From the NCBI GenBank assembly GCA_002840275.1, contig PHAB01000002.1, positions 62,001 through 126,000 of the forward strand: a stretch of DNA of 64,000 nucleotides, given 5' to 3'. Positions within the stretch are counted from its first letter, which is position 1. Every line of letters starts with the position of its first letter. Made by a program: the position numbers and the translations under genes. This document shows, piece after piece, positions 29,734 to 37,698 of the stretch. The DNA is from Firmicutes bacterium HGW-Firmicutes-14. GTDB lineage: Bacteria; Bacillota; Thermincolia; Thermincolales; UBA2595. A model generated the notes under the pieces. The model saw only the letters and a program-made list of their open reading frames with translations, ran no database searches and was not told the origin of the DNA.

Positions 29734-30637
29734 CACTTATGTGTTGGACAAAAACAGGCAAAGGAACTCACATCCTATAGCTATTGCCTTGTTCCTGCTG
29801 GTTATGGTTTTCGGTATCTTTTGGGCAGTTTACCTTAAGTTTTTTACATTAATCGGGATAACCCTGATTACAGCGCTAATGGCCATCTCCTCAATTCAAA
29901 TCGGTGCCCAATGGGAGAAAGCTGTAATTCTTCGCTTCGGCAAATTTCATCGCTTAGCCGGACCCGGTATATTTTTTGTCATACCGGTCGTTGAAACAAT
30001 TACCACATGGATTGACCAGAGGGTGCAGGTAATTCCGTTTAACGCTGAAGAAACCCTGACCAAGGATACAGTTCCTGTCAACGTAGATGCCGTAATGTTT
30101 TGGGTGGTCTGGGATGCGGAAAAAGCGGCCCTGGAAGTAAAGGATTACGAGGAGGCAGTGAGCTGGGCGGCCCAGACTACCCTGAGGGATGTCATTGGCC
30201 GGACCATGATGTCAGACCTGCTGTCTAACCGGGAACATATCGACCATGAACTGCGCCAGATAATTGACCAGAAGACTGAACCCTGGGGAATATCAGTCCA
30301 GTCAGTGGAAATCAGGGATGTGGTTATTCCCCCCGCCCTTCAGGAAGCCATGTCCAGGGAAGCCCAGGCCGAGCGGGAAAGCAAGGCCCGGATGATTCTG
30401 GGTAATGCTGAAAACCTGGTGGCCGGCAGTTTCGTTGAAGCCGCCAAGTCATACCAGAATAACCCGGTTGCCATGCAGCTCAGGGCAATGAATATTCTTT
30501 ATGAAGGCCTGAAAGAAAAAGGTGCTTTGGTGGTTGTCCCCAGCAGTGCAGTAGAGACAATGGGACTTGGTACGATTACCGGATTAACATCAGCAGCAAA
30601 AAATACAGACTGGGGAAAAGATTTTACAGATGTATAA
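29726..30637 (+). CDS. SPFH/Band 7 membrane protein, slipin (stomatin-like)
   Basis: A 303-residue membrane-associated protein. Two hydrophobic stretches at residues about 19-60 are followed by an SPFH domain: EKAVILRFGKFHRLAGPG, IPFNAEETLTKDTVPVNVDA, DVIGRTMMSDLLSNR, and VEIRDVVIPPALQEAMSREA. A coiled, charged helix comes next (AQAERESKARMILGNAEN). Slipins form oligomers in membrane microdomains and often pair with NfeD proteases; no nfeD is next door. AGTGGGAGG lies about a dozen bases before ATG 29726. It is expressed with the GntR gene. Confidence 0.92.
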   Translation: MGNTYVLDKNRQRNSHPIAIALFLLVMVFGIFWAVYLKFFTLIGITLITALMAISSIQIGAQWEKAVILRFGKFHRLAGPGIFFVIPVVETITTWIDQRVQVIPFNAEETLTKDTVPVNVDAVMFWVVWDAEKAALEVKDYEEAVSWAAQTTLRDVIGRTMMSDLLSNREHIDHELRQIIDQKTEPWGISVQSVEIRDVVIPPALQEAMSREAQAERESKARMILGNAENLVAGSFVEAAKSYQNNPVAMQLRAMNILYEGLKEKGALVVVPSSAVETMGLGTITGLTSAAKNTDWGKDFTDV

Positions 30638-30673
30638 ACGAAATACATATATGATAAATAACATATCGCTAGG

Positions 30674-30721
30674 AAGGCTGTCTGGAATACTTTTCGGGGA
30701 CAGCCTTTTTTTGTTGTCCCC
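30674..30721 (+). terminator. Terminator with competing hairpin after the SPFH gene
   Basis: AAGGCTGTC (30674-30682) pairs perfectly with GACAGCCTT (30699-30707), with a T run 30706-30712. GGGGACA (30696-30702), which overlaps that stem, can instead pair with TGTCCCC (30715-30721). The two-state layout resembles the modules at 28981 and 34888. Confidence 0.75.
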
Positions 30722-30891
30722 GGCACAGGCGACAGCTTCAGATAGCAGTGAAGACTCAAGTAATTGGAGAATCATTTTTGAAAATTATGGAACTTATAAA
30801 GGAGGAAATCAGTCAAAATAGAGGAAGTTTGTTATTAGCTAGACTATTTACTTTCATGAAGGATAAGTCAGTGCACACAGGATGTGAAACT

Positions 30892-31848
30892 ATGAAGGGT
30901 AAATTAATTATAAATATATGTTATGTTTTACCCCTTTTATTTATTTTAAACGGATGTGCGAAACCTCAAACCATTGGATTAGAAAATATAAAAATATCAG
31001 ACGTCAAATGGATTACCAAAACCGGAGGCTTGCCCCTTTTCAACAAAAAATTTAAGGTATTAGTTCCTGAGAGAGATGACGCGGCTATCGAAAAAATTGT
31101 CAGCCTTGTCAACTCTGCCACAAATAGAAGGAAGGCAACCAGAGAAGAAGAGGAGTCCCTCCTTTTTGGCCGGCCACGAGCGATAGAAATCGGACTTAAA
31201 GACGGAAGCATTATAAACTTATGGCCCGCGATGAAAATTATGAAAAAGGAAACCCCAACTGGGACGGGATACACCGGTTCAAGGTATAACGACAGGTTTA
31301 TCTTAAATATTCAAAAAGACGGTGATCAGTACTTTTACATGGTTTTCTCCCCAGATGTGACCGCTTACGTTATCGAAGGTTCAGAATCTGACATACCGCT
31401 TGAAATAATTGCATCGGACGAATTTATGAAAACAACAGCGTACATTTTAAATAATACAGCACTTTATGATAAACCCAATGGAAAAGAAATAAGAAACGAT
31501 ATATCCAAGGGAAGAATTGTGACAGTTGCAGATAAAGAGGGGTCTTGGATTAAAATCATAATATATACCTACGATACACCAATTGATAACATTGGGTGGG
31601 TAAAATCGAATACTGTCACTAATGTTTCGAAAGGGCTGATACTGATTGAAGGCAGGCTTAACAAAGAACATTTTCTTATGGATGGTCCGCCGCCAAATGG
31701 AAAGCAACTTCCGGACATGGTATATGCGAATCAGCAATTGTTCATAGAGGAACGTCGTGAGGGGTGGGTTCGGGCCCAGTTTGCCGGGGGGCTGAATGGA
31801 TGGGTTCCCGAAAAGGCTGTCCAATTTGTAGGGCCTGGTGTCAATTAA
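30892..31848 (+). CDS. Lipoprotein with two SH3-like domains
   Basis: A 318-residue secreted lipoprotein of unknown function. ATG 30892 gives a signal peptide MKGKLIINICYVLPLLFILN followed by G-C, a valid lipobox with the cysteine at residue 22. The frame is open upstream but would bury the signal, so that extension is not used. The N-terminal half (residues about 25-170) matches no family I recognise. Two bacterial SH3-like stretches follow: YILNNTALYDKPNG through NIGWVKSN (about 181-246) and a second ending RAQFAGGLNGWVPE (about 248-313). SH3b domains commonly bind cell-wall peptides. Confidence 0.7.
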   Translation: MKGKLIINICYVLPLLFILNGCAKPQTIGLENIKISDVKWITKTGGLPLFNKKFKVLVPERDDAAIEKIVSLVNSATNRRKATREEEESLLFGRPRAIEIGLKDGSIINLWPAMKIMKKETPTGTGYTGSRYNDRFILNIQKDGDQYFYMVFSPDVTAYVIEGSESDIPLEIIASDEFMKTTAYILNNTALYDKPNGKEIRNDISKGRIVTVADKEGSWIKIIIYTYDTPIDNIGWVKSNTVTNVSKGLILIEGRLNKEHFLMDGPPPNGKQLPDMVYANQQLFIEERREGWVRAQFAGGLNGWVPEKAVQFVGPGVN

Positions 31849-31878
31849 TCATAGGTTTTTGGGAAGGGGAGAATCCTG

Positions 31879-32691
31879 GTGAAAAAGCTTAGTATGGTTC
31901 TTTTGTTGCTGCTAATGGCGACGATGGTTGCGGGATGCGGCAAAAACCCGCAAAGAAACGAGATGATCAAGCAACAAAGCGTTAGACAAGAAGATAATCC
32001 GGCGGAAAACCTTATACTCATCAAGAAAGTAGAACATGATATCCTGGGATATGGTAAGATGCAGATTATTGCCTTATCCGTTTATCAGGATATATATGGG
32101 GCGCCGTTGTTCTGGATTATTACTGCCGATGGGCAAACAGTGCTCGGCCTGGATAGAGAGGACTATGATATGGCTGACTTTAAATTTGAGGACATTGACG
32201 GAGACGATCGCGATGAAATCTTAATAAACCGGGGGTCTGGCGGTAGTGCCGGTGCATTGGGATTAAGTGTTTATAAACCCGGCATCGGAAAGTGGAATGA
32301 ATTATTTGCTGCGAAGAATTCGTTTGATTTACCAAGCAAAAGGTTTAAGATAAAGTACACTGGCAACTACAGGGTAAGTTTTGAGGACCCGGAGACAGGG
32401 TTGAAAGCTGCAATCCTACTGGAAAAAGAACGTTATAAGGGGACAGAAGATTTATTACCAAAAATAATTTCCTGGGTTGATCCCATTGCTGATTACGAGA
32501 TAAAGGATACCGACGGGGACGGGGTGATGGAGATTACTACTGTTCAAAGGGTTATTGGGATTTCCCATCCGGATATTATTGCATTATTTAAAACTATGTA
32601 CATACTTCATGACGAAAAGTACCGGGCAGATAAAGTATCCCTCTATGATGACCAAGGGCACTTACTGGCACAGGTAAAATTATCAAATTAA
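31879..32691 (+). CDS. Lipoprotein with FG-GAP/VCBS-like calcium-type motifs
   Basis: A 270-residue lipoprotein. GTG 31879 follows GGGAAGGGGAG and starts a signal peptide with lipobox VAGC (cysteine at residue 20). Acidic loops DIDGDDRDEILIN and KDTDGDGVMEITTV resemble the DxDxDG repeats of integrin-like / VCBS proteins that bind calcium. It lies 30 bp after the SH3 lipoprotein and is probably cotranscribed. No enzymatic motif was seen. Confidence 0.7.
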   Translation: MKKLSMVLLLLLMATMVAGCGKNPQRNEMIKQQSVRQEDNPAENLILIKKVEHDILGYGKMQIIALSVYQDIYGAPLFWIITADGQTVLGLDREDYDMADFKFEDIDGDDRDEILINRGSGGSAGALGLSVYKPGIGKWNELFAAKNSFDLPSKRFKIKYTGNYRVSFEDPETGLKAAILLEKERYKGTEDLLPKIISWVDPIADYEIKDTDGDGVMEITTVQRVIGISHPDIIALFKTMYILHDEKYRADKVSLYDDQGHLLAQVKLSN

Positions 32692-32724
32692 CTTGCTGGG
32701 TGTGGTTACCACTTTCCAGGTGGA

Positions 32725-33438
32725 TTATTTCATTGATTCGGCCATTTTGATCAGTACTTCTTTTTTCTCAGGACCAAACATTCTAAAAAAGTATTGGCCA
32801 TCAGTCCAAAAGAGACGTGGTCTTCCATTTTCTCTCATGATAAGCACACCTTCATGACCGTTAATGAGCACTTTTTCAGAGGTGAATTTAAAGTCGGAAG
32901 GATAAGTTGACTCAAGTTCTTCTGCGGTGGTTTGCCGGACATCCAGGTGTACGATTTCACCATCACCATATTGAACCCTTTCTGAAACCTTAATGGCTAC
33001 TGTTTCAACCGAACCGATTCTGCCCACTATAGTGGGAGTGTAAGGTCCTATATCGATTCCCTCAGGGAGATAAGCCGGGACTTTTATATCTAGTCTGGCC
33101 ACTTCCCTCGCGTGGGATAATGTAGTCGGGAGAAATAAGGTGGGAGTTATTTCTGCCACTCTTTCGCCTAGATTATGGACAATAGTAAGGGTAAAAGATC
33201 CCAACCTGGTCTTAAATAACCAGGTTTCTTCTGCACTTGCTGCCATTTTCGTTATGGAACCCAGACTTGTACCTAAAATGAGGATAACCGATGCAGCGAG
33301 CCGGACAAGATTCTTAATTACGGTTCGGCTTTTCCTTTGCCGTTCTGCCTTTTGCTGGATCTTTGCCCAGATATCAGGCGGCAACTCAATATTCTCAACT
33401 GCCTGGTGGAGGGCTGACTTCAAAATTTCATCATACAT
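32725..33438 (-). CDS. Anti-sigma factor-like membrane protein with DUF4367-type domain
   Basis: About 237 residues from ATG at 33438. The N-terminal cytoplasmic part (MYDEILKSALHQAVENIEL) is followed by one membrane segment (residues about 46-65, LVRLAASVILILGTSLG). An extracellular domain follows with VPAYLPEGIDIGPYTP and a C-terminal VLINGHEGVLI...LFWTDGQYFF pattern, typical of DUF4367 proteins encoded after ECF sigma genes. Its start overlaps the sigma gene end by eight bases. It would hold the sigma factor at the membrane, but the sigma partner here is truncated. Confidence 0.72.
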   Translation of the reverse strand: MYDEILKSALHQAVENIELPPDIWAKIQQKAERQRKSRTVIKNLVRLAASVILILGTSLGSITKMAASAEETWLFKTRLGSFTLTIVHNLGERVAEITPTLFLPTTLSHAREVARLDIKVPAYLPEGIDIGPYTPTIVGRIGSVETVAIKVSERVQYGDGEIVHLDVRQTTAEELESTYPSDFKFTSEKVLINGHEGVLIMRENGRPRLFWTDGQYFFRMFGPEKKEVLIKMAESMK

Positions 33439-33886
33439 GGTCAAAACCTTCAGTCAGGTCGGCATAATAGCGAAGGACTAAAGGTACCCTTAACCTCATC
33501 GGAAGTTTATTTACTGCCTGCCGGATTTCACCTTTTTGTTCTTCGGTGATTAATATTCTTTCCGGTGCATTTGTGACAGAAGGGATATCAGGAACATGTT
33601 CAACCGGTTTTGGCCGGCGCATGATACGCCTTGTCAAACGCATTGATTCGTTTACCACGATTCGATAAAACCACGGCTTAAACTGACTTCCATCTTGAAA
33701 TTTATGAATGTTTAAGTACACCCTGACAAAAGCGTCCTGGCAGGCGTCTGCCGCAATTGAAGGATCTTTCAAAAGGAGAAGTGCGGTACTAAAAGCATAA
33801 CGAACATACCTTTCGTATAATTCAGCAAAGGCTTTATTATCACCGGCTTTGAATCTCAGAATGAGTTCATTATCCTGATCGGTCAT
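33431..33886 (-). CDS. ECF-type RNA polymerase sigma factor lacking region 4.2
   Basis: A 151-residue sigma-70 family protein. Region 2 is intact: ELILRFKAGDNKAFAELYER, then ACQDAFVRVYLNIHKF, and KPWFYRIVVNESMRL. Region 4 begins (QAVNKLPMRLRVPLVLRYYADLTE), but the chain ends four residues later (GFDHV) at TGA. The usual DNA-binding helix-turn-helix after DLTE (EIA...GTVKSR) is absent, so the protein is about 25-35 residues short. An internal deletion that fused the end to the anti-sigma start region is likely. It should bind core polymerase but may not recognise a -35 element. Confidence 0.8.
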   Translation of the reverse strand: MTDQDNELILRFKAGDNKAFAELYERYVRYAFSTALLLLKDPSIAADACQDAFVRVYLNIHKFQDGSQFKPWFYRIVVNESMRLTRRIMRRPKPVEHVPDIPSVTNAPERILITEEQKGEIRQAVNKLPMRLRVPLVLRYYADLTEGFDHV

Positions 33887-34008
33887 ACTGAATTATCCCC
33901 TCCTAAATGGAACGTCAATTCTTAAAACTGACGGGGACAGCGGTTGAGAATAAAGACTACCCCTCTTATACATATTATTTAAAACAATTAGTTAGGAGGG
34001 TACTGGAA

Positions 34009-34836
34009 ATGGGCAATAAAACAGTTGAAGGGTTATCTGCAATGACTACAGCATCCCAGGAAGTTACTTCAGATATATTGGTTATGAATTTTACGGTTGT
34101 AACCGCCTGCTTAGTTGGAGGTACCGGTAAGGCAGGTGAGTGGGTGCTTGTAGATACAGGGCTTGAAAATTCGGCAGATTTCATATTGCAGTCTGTTGAA
34201 AAACGGTTTGGCAAAAACAGCCGGCCACAAACTATTATCCTTACTCATGGACACTTTGACCATGTTGGGTCGGTTATTAAACTCTCCGAATTATGGGATG
34301 TTCCGGTATATATTCACCAATTAGAAATGCCTTATATAACAGGAAAAAAAGATTACCCCATGGCAGATCCTACTGTGGATGAGGGTATTGTGGCAAAGAT
34401 GTCGCCAACCTTTCCACATACAAGTATTGACATAAGTTTTCGTGCCGTACCTCTGCCTGCTGATGGCAGTGTGCCCGGCATGCCTGGTTGGAAATGGATA
34501 CACACACCCGGTCATACGGAAGGGCATATTTCGTTATTCCGTGAAAAAGACCGTGTGCTTATCGCTGGGGATGCTTTTTCCACCACAAAACAGGAATCTT
34601 TATCATCTGTAGTGATGCAACGCGAACAGATAAGCGGTCCGCCAAAATACTTAACCACAGACTGGAAGGCAGCAGAAAATTCAGTAAGACACCTTATGGA
34701 TTTAAAACCTTCATTGGCAATCCCAAGTCATGGAAAACCTATGAAAGGTGAGGAACTTACGCAACACTTGGAAATGCTGGTTAACCATTTTGATGAAATC
34801 GCCAAACCTGAACAAGGACGCTTTGTTACTGAATAA
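34009..34836 (+). CDS. Metallo-beta-lactamase-fold hydrolase
   Basis: A 275-residue MBL-fold enzyme. The metal motif is ILTHGHFDHVGS (HxHxDH), with later ligands in HTPGHTEGH and LIAGDAFST and a final IPSHGKP. AGGAGGG at 33994-34000 selects ATG 34009, although the frame is open upstream. Such enzymes are glyoxalase-II- or lactonase-like hydrolases; the substrate cannot be told. It is divergent from the sigma gene and stands alone. Confidence 0.85.
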   Translation: MGNKTVEGLSAMTTASQEVTSDILVMNFTVVTACLVGGTGKAGEWVLVDTGLENSADFILQSVEKRFGKNSRPQTIILTHGHFDHVGSVIKLSELWDVPVYIHQLEMPYITGKKDYPMADPTVDEGIVAKMSPTFPHTSIDISFRAVPLPADGSVPGMPGWKWIHTPGHTEGHISLFREKDRVLIAGDAFSTTKQESLSSVVMQREQISGPPKYLTTDWKAAENSVRHLMDLKPSLAIPSHGKPMKGEELTQHLEMLVNHFDEIAKPEQGRFVTE

Positions 34837-34887
34837 TAATTCATAAAACAAAGTAGCGCAACAGGCATTACAAATATTGATAATAAA

Positions 34888-34940
34888 GGATTCCTGGATT
34901 GAAAATCAGGGAATCCCTTTTTTCGTGCTCGAAAAAGGGG
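34888..34940 (+). terminator. Second copy of the two-state terminator module
   Basis: GGATTCCTG (34888-34896) pairs with CAGGGAATCC (34907-34916, one bulge), followed by six T (34918-34923). CCCTTTTT (34915-34922) can also pair with AAAAAGGG (34932-34939). The core ATCAGGGAATCCCTTTTTT is identical to the copy at 29000-29018. The rest of the 34837-35075 gap holds nothing else I can name. Confidence 0.75.
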
Positions 34941-35075
34941 TATTCCTGGGGGACAACACCAGATTTAAGACTGTTATATTGCAGGAAAATATTGACTTTA
35001 TCCCGAACCTACAAATAAACAAAAAATATATTAACCTTGTATTTAATTGAAGGGGAAGACAGGGGGTGGCCGGTT

Positions 35076-35642
35076 ATGCGCACTAGGAATATCACAGTTT
35101 CAGTAATTGTTATTGCAGTATTATTATTCTTTATTTACGATTATTTTTTTTCTCAAACCTCGATTGAACAAAGAATCATTGAACAGAAAGACTATCACTT
35201 AGAACTTCTTGCAGATGATGTAAGCATCAAATTTGCTTTTCAGCCGGAGTGGCTGAAATTGGAGCTTAATAAACCGAAAAAATTGATGCAGAGAATTTGC
35301 CAAACAGGTGATTCAGAAACATATATTGAAGAAGTGGTGCGGCAGGATGAGCGAATTTGTGTAGCATTGCTCATAAAATCACAATACAAATTCCGGCAGG
35401 GTGACTTTTTGTTTGTGGAAACAATTAATCCAAATGGGACGATTACTTCCTCAGAAAATGGGCAGTGGCATATCTTAAAAAACGGGAAAGAATTGGACCC
35501 TCTAAGATGCTCTTTTGGATATGGATCAGGACCGGGCAGCAGGATATCTATTTTTCTTGATATCGACCGTGCAAAGGATTTTGATGATTCTATTCAAATT
35601 ATGTACGAAGGTCTTCAGAAATACGAATATAAACGCATCTAA
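35076..35642 (+). CDS. Membrane-anchored protein of unknown function
   Basis: A 188-residue protein from ATG 35076, preceded by AGGGGGTGG. An N-terminal membrane anchor (residues about 6-24, TVSVIVIAVLLFFIYDYFF) is followed by a soluble extracellular domain with many charged residues. No family was recognised. It ends 34 bp before another exported protein gene. Confidence 0.6.
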   Translation: MRTRNITVSVIVIAVLLFFIYDYFFSQTSIEQRIIEQKDYHLELLADDVSIKFAFQPEWLKLELNKPKKLMQRICQTGDSETYIEEVVRQDERICVALLIKSQYKFRQGDFLFVETINPNGTITSSENGQWHILKNGKELDPLRCSFGYGSGPGSRISIFLDIDRAKDFDDSIQIMYEGLQKYEYKRI

Positions 35643-35676
35643 AACCATGCAGGTTTTAAAGGCGGTGTTTAAAATA

Positions 35677-35955
35677 ATGAAAAAGGTTCTTATTGCTTTA
35701 TGCTTATCGGTTTTGTTAATATCTTCCGGTGTGGTTTTTGCCGCTGATGCACTGTACAGAATGTTACATGCAGATGAGGTCGAATCATTCAAAAAAGACC
35801 AGGATGCCATAATAGTTGGCTGGCTCGTAGAAAAAAAGGACGATAAATTCACCGTAGAAGTGTTGAAAGTGGTAAGTGGAAAAGTGGAATCGAACTCCAT
35901 ATTGGTATCAGGTGCAGTTATGGATTCAGATACCGAAAACCTGCAGCCTTTATGA
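35677..35955 (+). CDS. Short exported protein, probably truncated
   Basis: A 92-residue frame from ATG 35677. The signal peptide KKVLIALCLSVLLISSGVVF ends AADA, and a segment FTVEVLKVVSGKVESNSIL follows, like an OB-fold or beta-rich exported domain. It ends abruptly (ENLQPL) at TGA. The next frame (VanZ-like) is already open through this end without a good start, so a deletion or frameshift may have joined two damaged genes here. Confidence 0.5.
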   Translation: MKKVLIALCLSVLLISSGVVFAADALYRMLHADEVESFKKDQDAIIVGWLVEKKDDKFTVEVLKVVSGKVESNSILVSGAVMDSDTENLQPL

Positions 35956-36023
35956 TGTCTGGAAAAGAAGCCGGCAGACTTTTTTAGGCCTGCTGGTACA
36001 ATCAAGCTTTTACGTTTACATTA

Positions 36024-36520
36024 TGTCAGTATTGTTTTTAACCATATTTTTTGTGCCTTTCAGGGACATGGGTTTTTCCAATTGGTTTGAAGGCATCCCG
36101 CCGAGGTTTTCTTACGCGACCGGAGTAAACCTTGTTCCATTTACTATCTTCAGTGATTATAAAATATGGGACCGCCAGATAACAGGAAATCTTGTGATGC
36201 TTACTCCATTGGGAATATATATCCCGTTACTTTACAATAACGCTTCTTCGCTGAAAAAGGTATTAACTCTTGGTTTCGTTGTTGCAGCATCTATAGAGTT
36301 GCTCCAGTTTGTTTTCACTTTTCTTGTAGATTACAATTCGGGCGGCTATGGTAGAAGTATCGATATTGATGATGTGTTATTAAACGTGCTGGGTATAGTT
36401 ATCGGTTTTTTGGGATATAAATTTTTAGATAATTCCTATAGATATACATCCCGGCGGAAGAAATACTGCCCGAACAGTAAAAGGAGAGGTTCCAGTGCAT
36501 ATAAAAAAAATACGAATTAA
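36024..36520 (+). CDS. VanZ-like membrane protein
   Basis: A 165-residue VanZ-family protein (teicoplanin-resistance-type fold, function mostly unknown). Motifs are NLVPFTIF, GNLVMLTPLGIYIPLL, ELLQFVFTF and RSIDIDDVLLNVLGIVIG, with four or five hydrophobic segments. ATG 36024 lies inside the first hydrophobic helix and has no ribosome site. The frame is open back to 35876, overlapping the preceding exported protein. The true start is therefore uncertain, and the N-terminus may be lost. Confidence 0.65.
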
Positions 36521-37208
36521 GTCCGGCAGCTTTCCCACAGCTGATTGTTACCCCTTTAACCTGGAAGTACTGCATAAAACAGGGGAAATCATTCTGGACA
36601 ATCCGGTTACATTCTTTATCGGGGAGAACGGCACCGGCAAATCTACTCTGCTCAAGGCCGTGGCCAAGAGATGTTCTATCCCTATATGGAAGGAAACGGA
36701 AAGGCAGCGTCTCCGTTATAATAAATACGAAGAAGAGCTTTACCGGTATATAGAGGTTGAATGGGAAAAGGGCCAGGTACCGGGGTCATTTTTCTCTTCA
36801 GACATATTCCGGGAATTTGCGTACATGCTGGATGAAAATGCGGCAGCAGACCCGGGAATGCTGGATTACTTCGGGGGGGAATCCCTTGTCACAAAATCTC
36901 ACGGGCAGTGCAACATGTCTTATTTCAGGAGCAGGTACAAGATCAGGGGGCTGTATTTTCTGGATGAGCCCGAAACGGCCCTGTCTCCCGGGAAACAAAT
37001 TGAGCTGCTGAAAGTATTAAGAGAGATGAGTCTGGCGGGACACGCCCAGTTTATTGTTGCCACCCATTCGCCGATTCTGCTGGCCTTGCCAGGGGCAGCC
37101 ATCTTCAGTTTCGATACCGCCCCTGTCAAAGAGGTTGAATACGAGGAGACTGATTATTACAGAATCTATAAAGAATTCCTGACAAACAGGGATGCCTTTC
37201 TGAAGTAA
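36495..37208 (+). CDS. AAA family ATPase (ABC-type fold, RecF/SMC-like)
   Basis: A 237-residue ATPase. Walker A is IGENGTGKSTLLKAVA, Walker B is LYFLDEPETALSP, and a switch histidine is in FIVATHSPILLALPGA. The ABC signature is weak, as in AAA_21/YbgI-type single-domain proteins. GTG 36495 follows AAGGAGAGG and overlaps the VanZ end by 26 bases. Its partner and role are unknown. Confidence 0.82.
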   Translation: MHIKKIRIKSGSFPTADCYPFNLEVLHKTGEIILDNPVTFFIGENGTGKSTLLKAVAKRCSIPIWKETERQRLRYNKYEEELYRYIEVEWEKGQVPGSFFSSDIFREFAYMLDENAAADPGMLDYFGGESLVTKSHGQCNMSYFRSRYKIRGLYFLDEPETALSPGKQIELLKVLREMSLAGHAQFIVATHSPILLALPGAAIFSFDTAPVKEVEYEETDYYRIYKEFLTNRDAFLK

Positions 37209-37320
37209 GGATGGCTTCCTGAATAAGAATGACTTCAAAGCAAGGGTGCATCTAGTGCCCTATCCAACAACGCTGACCTGTTTTTTCGTATTAATGTAGT
37301 TGCCAGTATATTCATGTATT

Positions 37321-37540
37321 TATGAAGGTTGATATATACAAAAGGAATTGCCTTTGTTTCCATTGTTGCGCCTCTTGGCGAAAATACTGGTGGAGCCTTC
37401 GGCGAAGGCACGGATGCCGGAGCCGTCCAGCGACAGGAGGTCGCTTGGACGGGTGAAACCGAAGGCGGAAGCAGTGTTTTCGCCTTAGAGGCGCAACAAT
37501 GGAAACAAGAGTAATTCCGTTGTATATATCAACCCTCATA
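37321..37540. mobile_element. 220-bp foldback element with ~68-bp inverted arms (MITE-like)
   Basis: The left arm (37321-37388) and right arm (37473-37540) are near-perfect inverted copies, both holding GTTTCCATTGTTGCGCCTCT or its complement. The 84-bp centre folds further: GCCTTCGGCGAAGGC, and CCGTCCAGCGAC with GTCGCTTGGACGG. The whole is thus a highly structured palindrome. Short frames exist on both strands but are explained by the symmetry. No transposase is present and no clear target duplication was found. It could be a non-autonomous transposon or a structured RNA. It fills much of the 490-bp gap 37209-37698. Confidence 0.65.
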
Positions 37541-37586
37541 AAACATTATTATATTTAAAAAAAATCAGGTCAACGTTGCTGGAAGA

Positions 37587-37675
37587 GACTAGTACAGGAA
37601 TGCCGCAAACCGGCCGGGTTTTCTAAAGAAAAACCCGCGATTGACGATAACTGTATAAGGGACGTACTAAAAGTC
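37587..37675 (+). other. Possible structured leader RNA
   Basis: TAGTAC (37590-37595) can pair with GTACTA (37664-37669), flanked by GAC/GTC. This stem encloses GCCG/CGGC (37602-37614) and CGGGTTTT/AAAACCCG (37615-37637). The fold ends about ten bases before the ribosome site GGGGAGGAG of the next gene. No known riboswitch consensus was recognised. Confidence 0.3.
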
Positions 37676-37698
37676 AGAAGCCCGGGGAGGAGCAAGGG

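Noticed and set aside
30748-30891. Longer start for the SH3 lipoprotein
   Set aside because: It would place the signal peptide and lipobox internally.
35876-36023. GTG 35876 as the VanZ start
   Set aside because: It overlaps the previous gene in another frame, has no ribosome site and adds non-family residues.
37329-37514. A 61-codon protein inside the foldback element
   Set aside because: The frame is explained by the inverted repeats; it has no ribosome site and reads through both arms.
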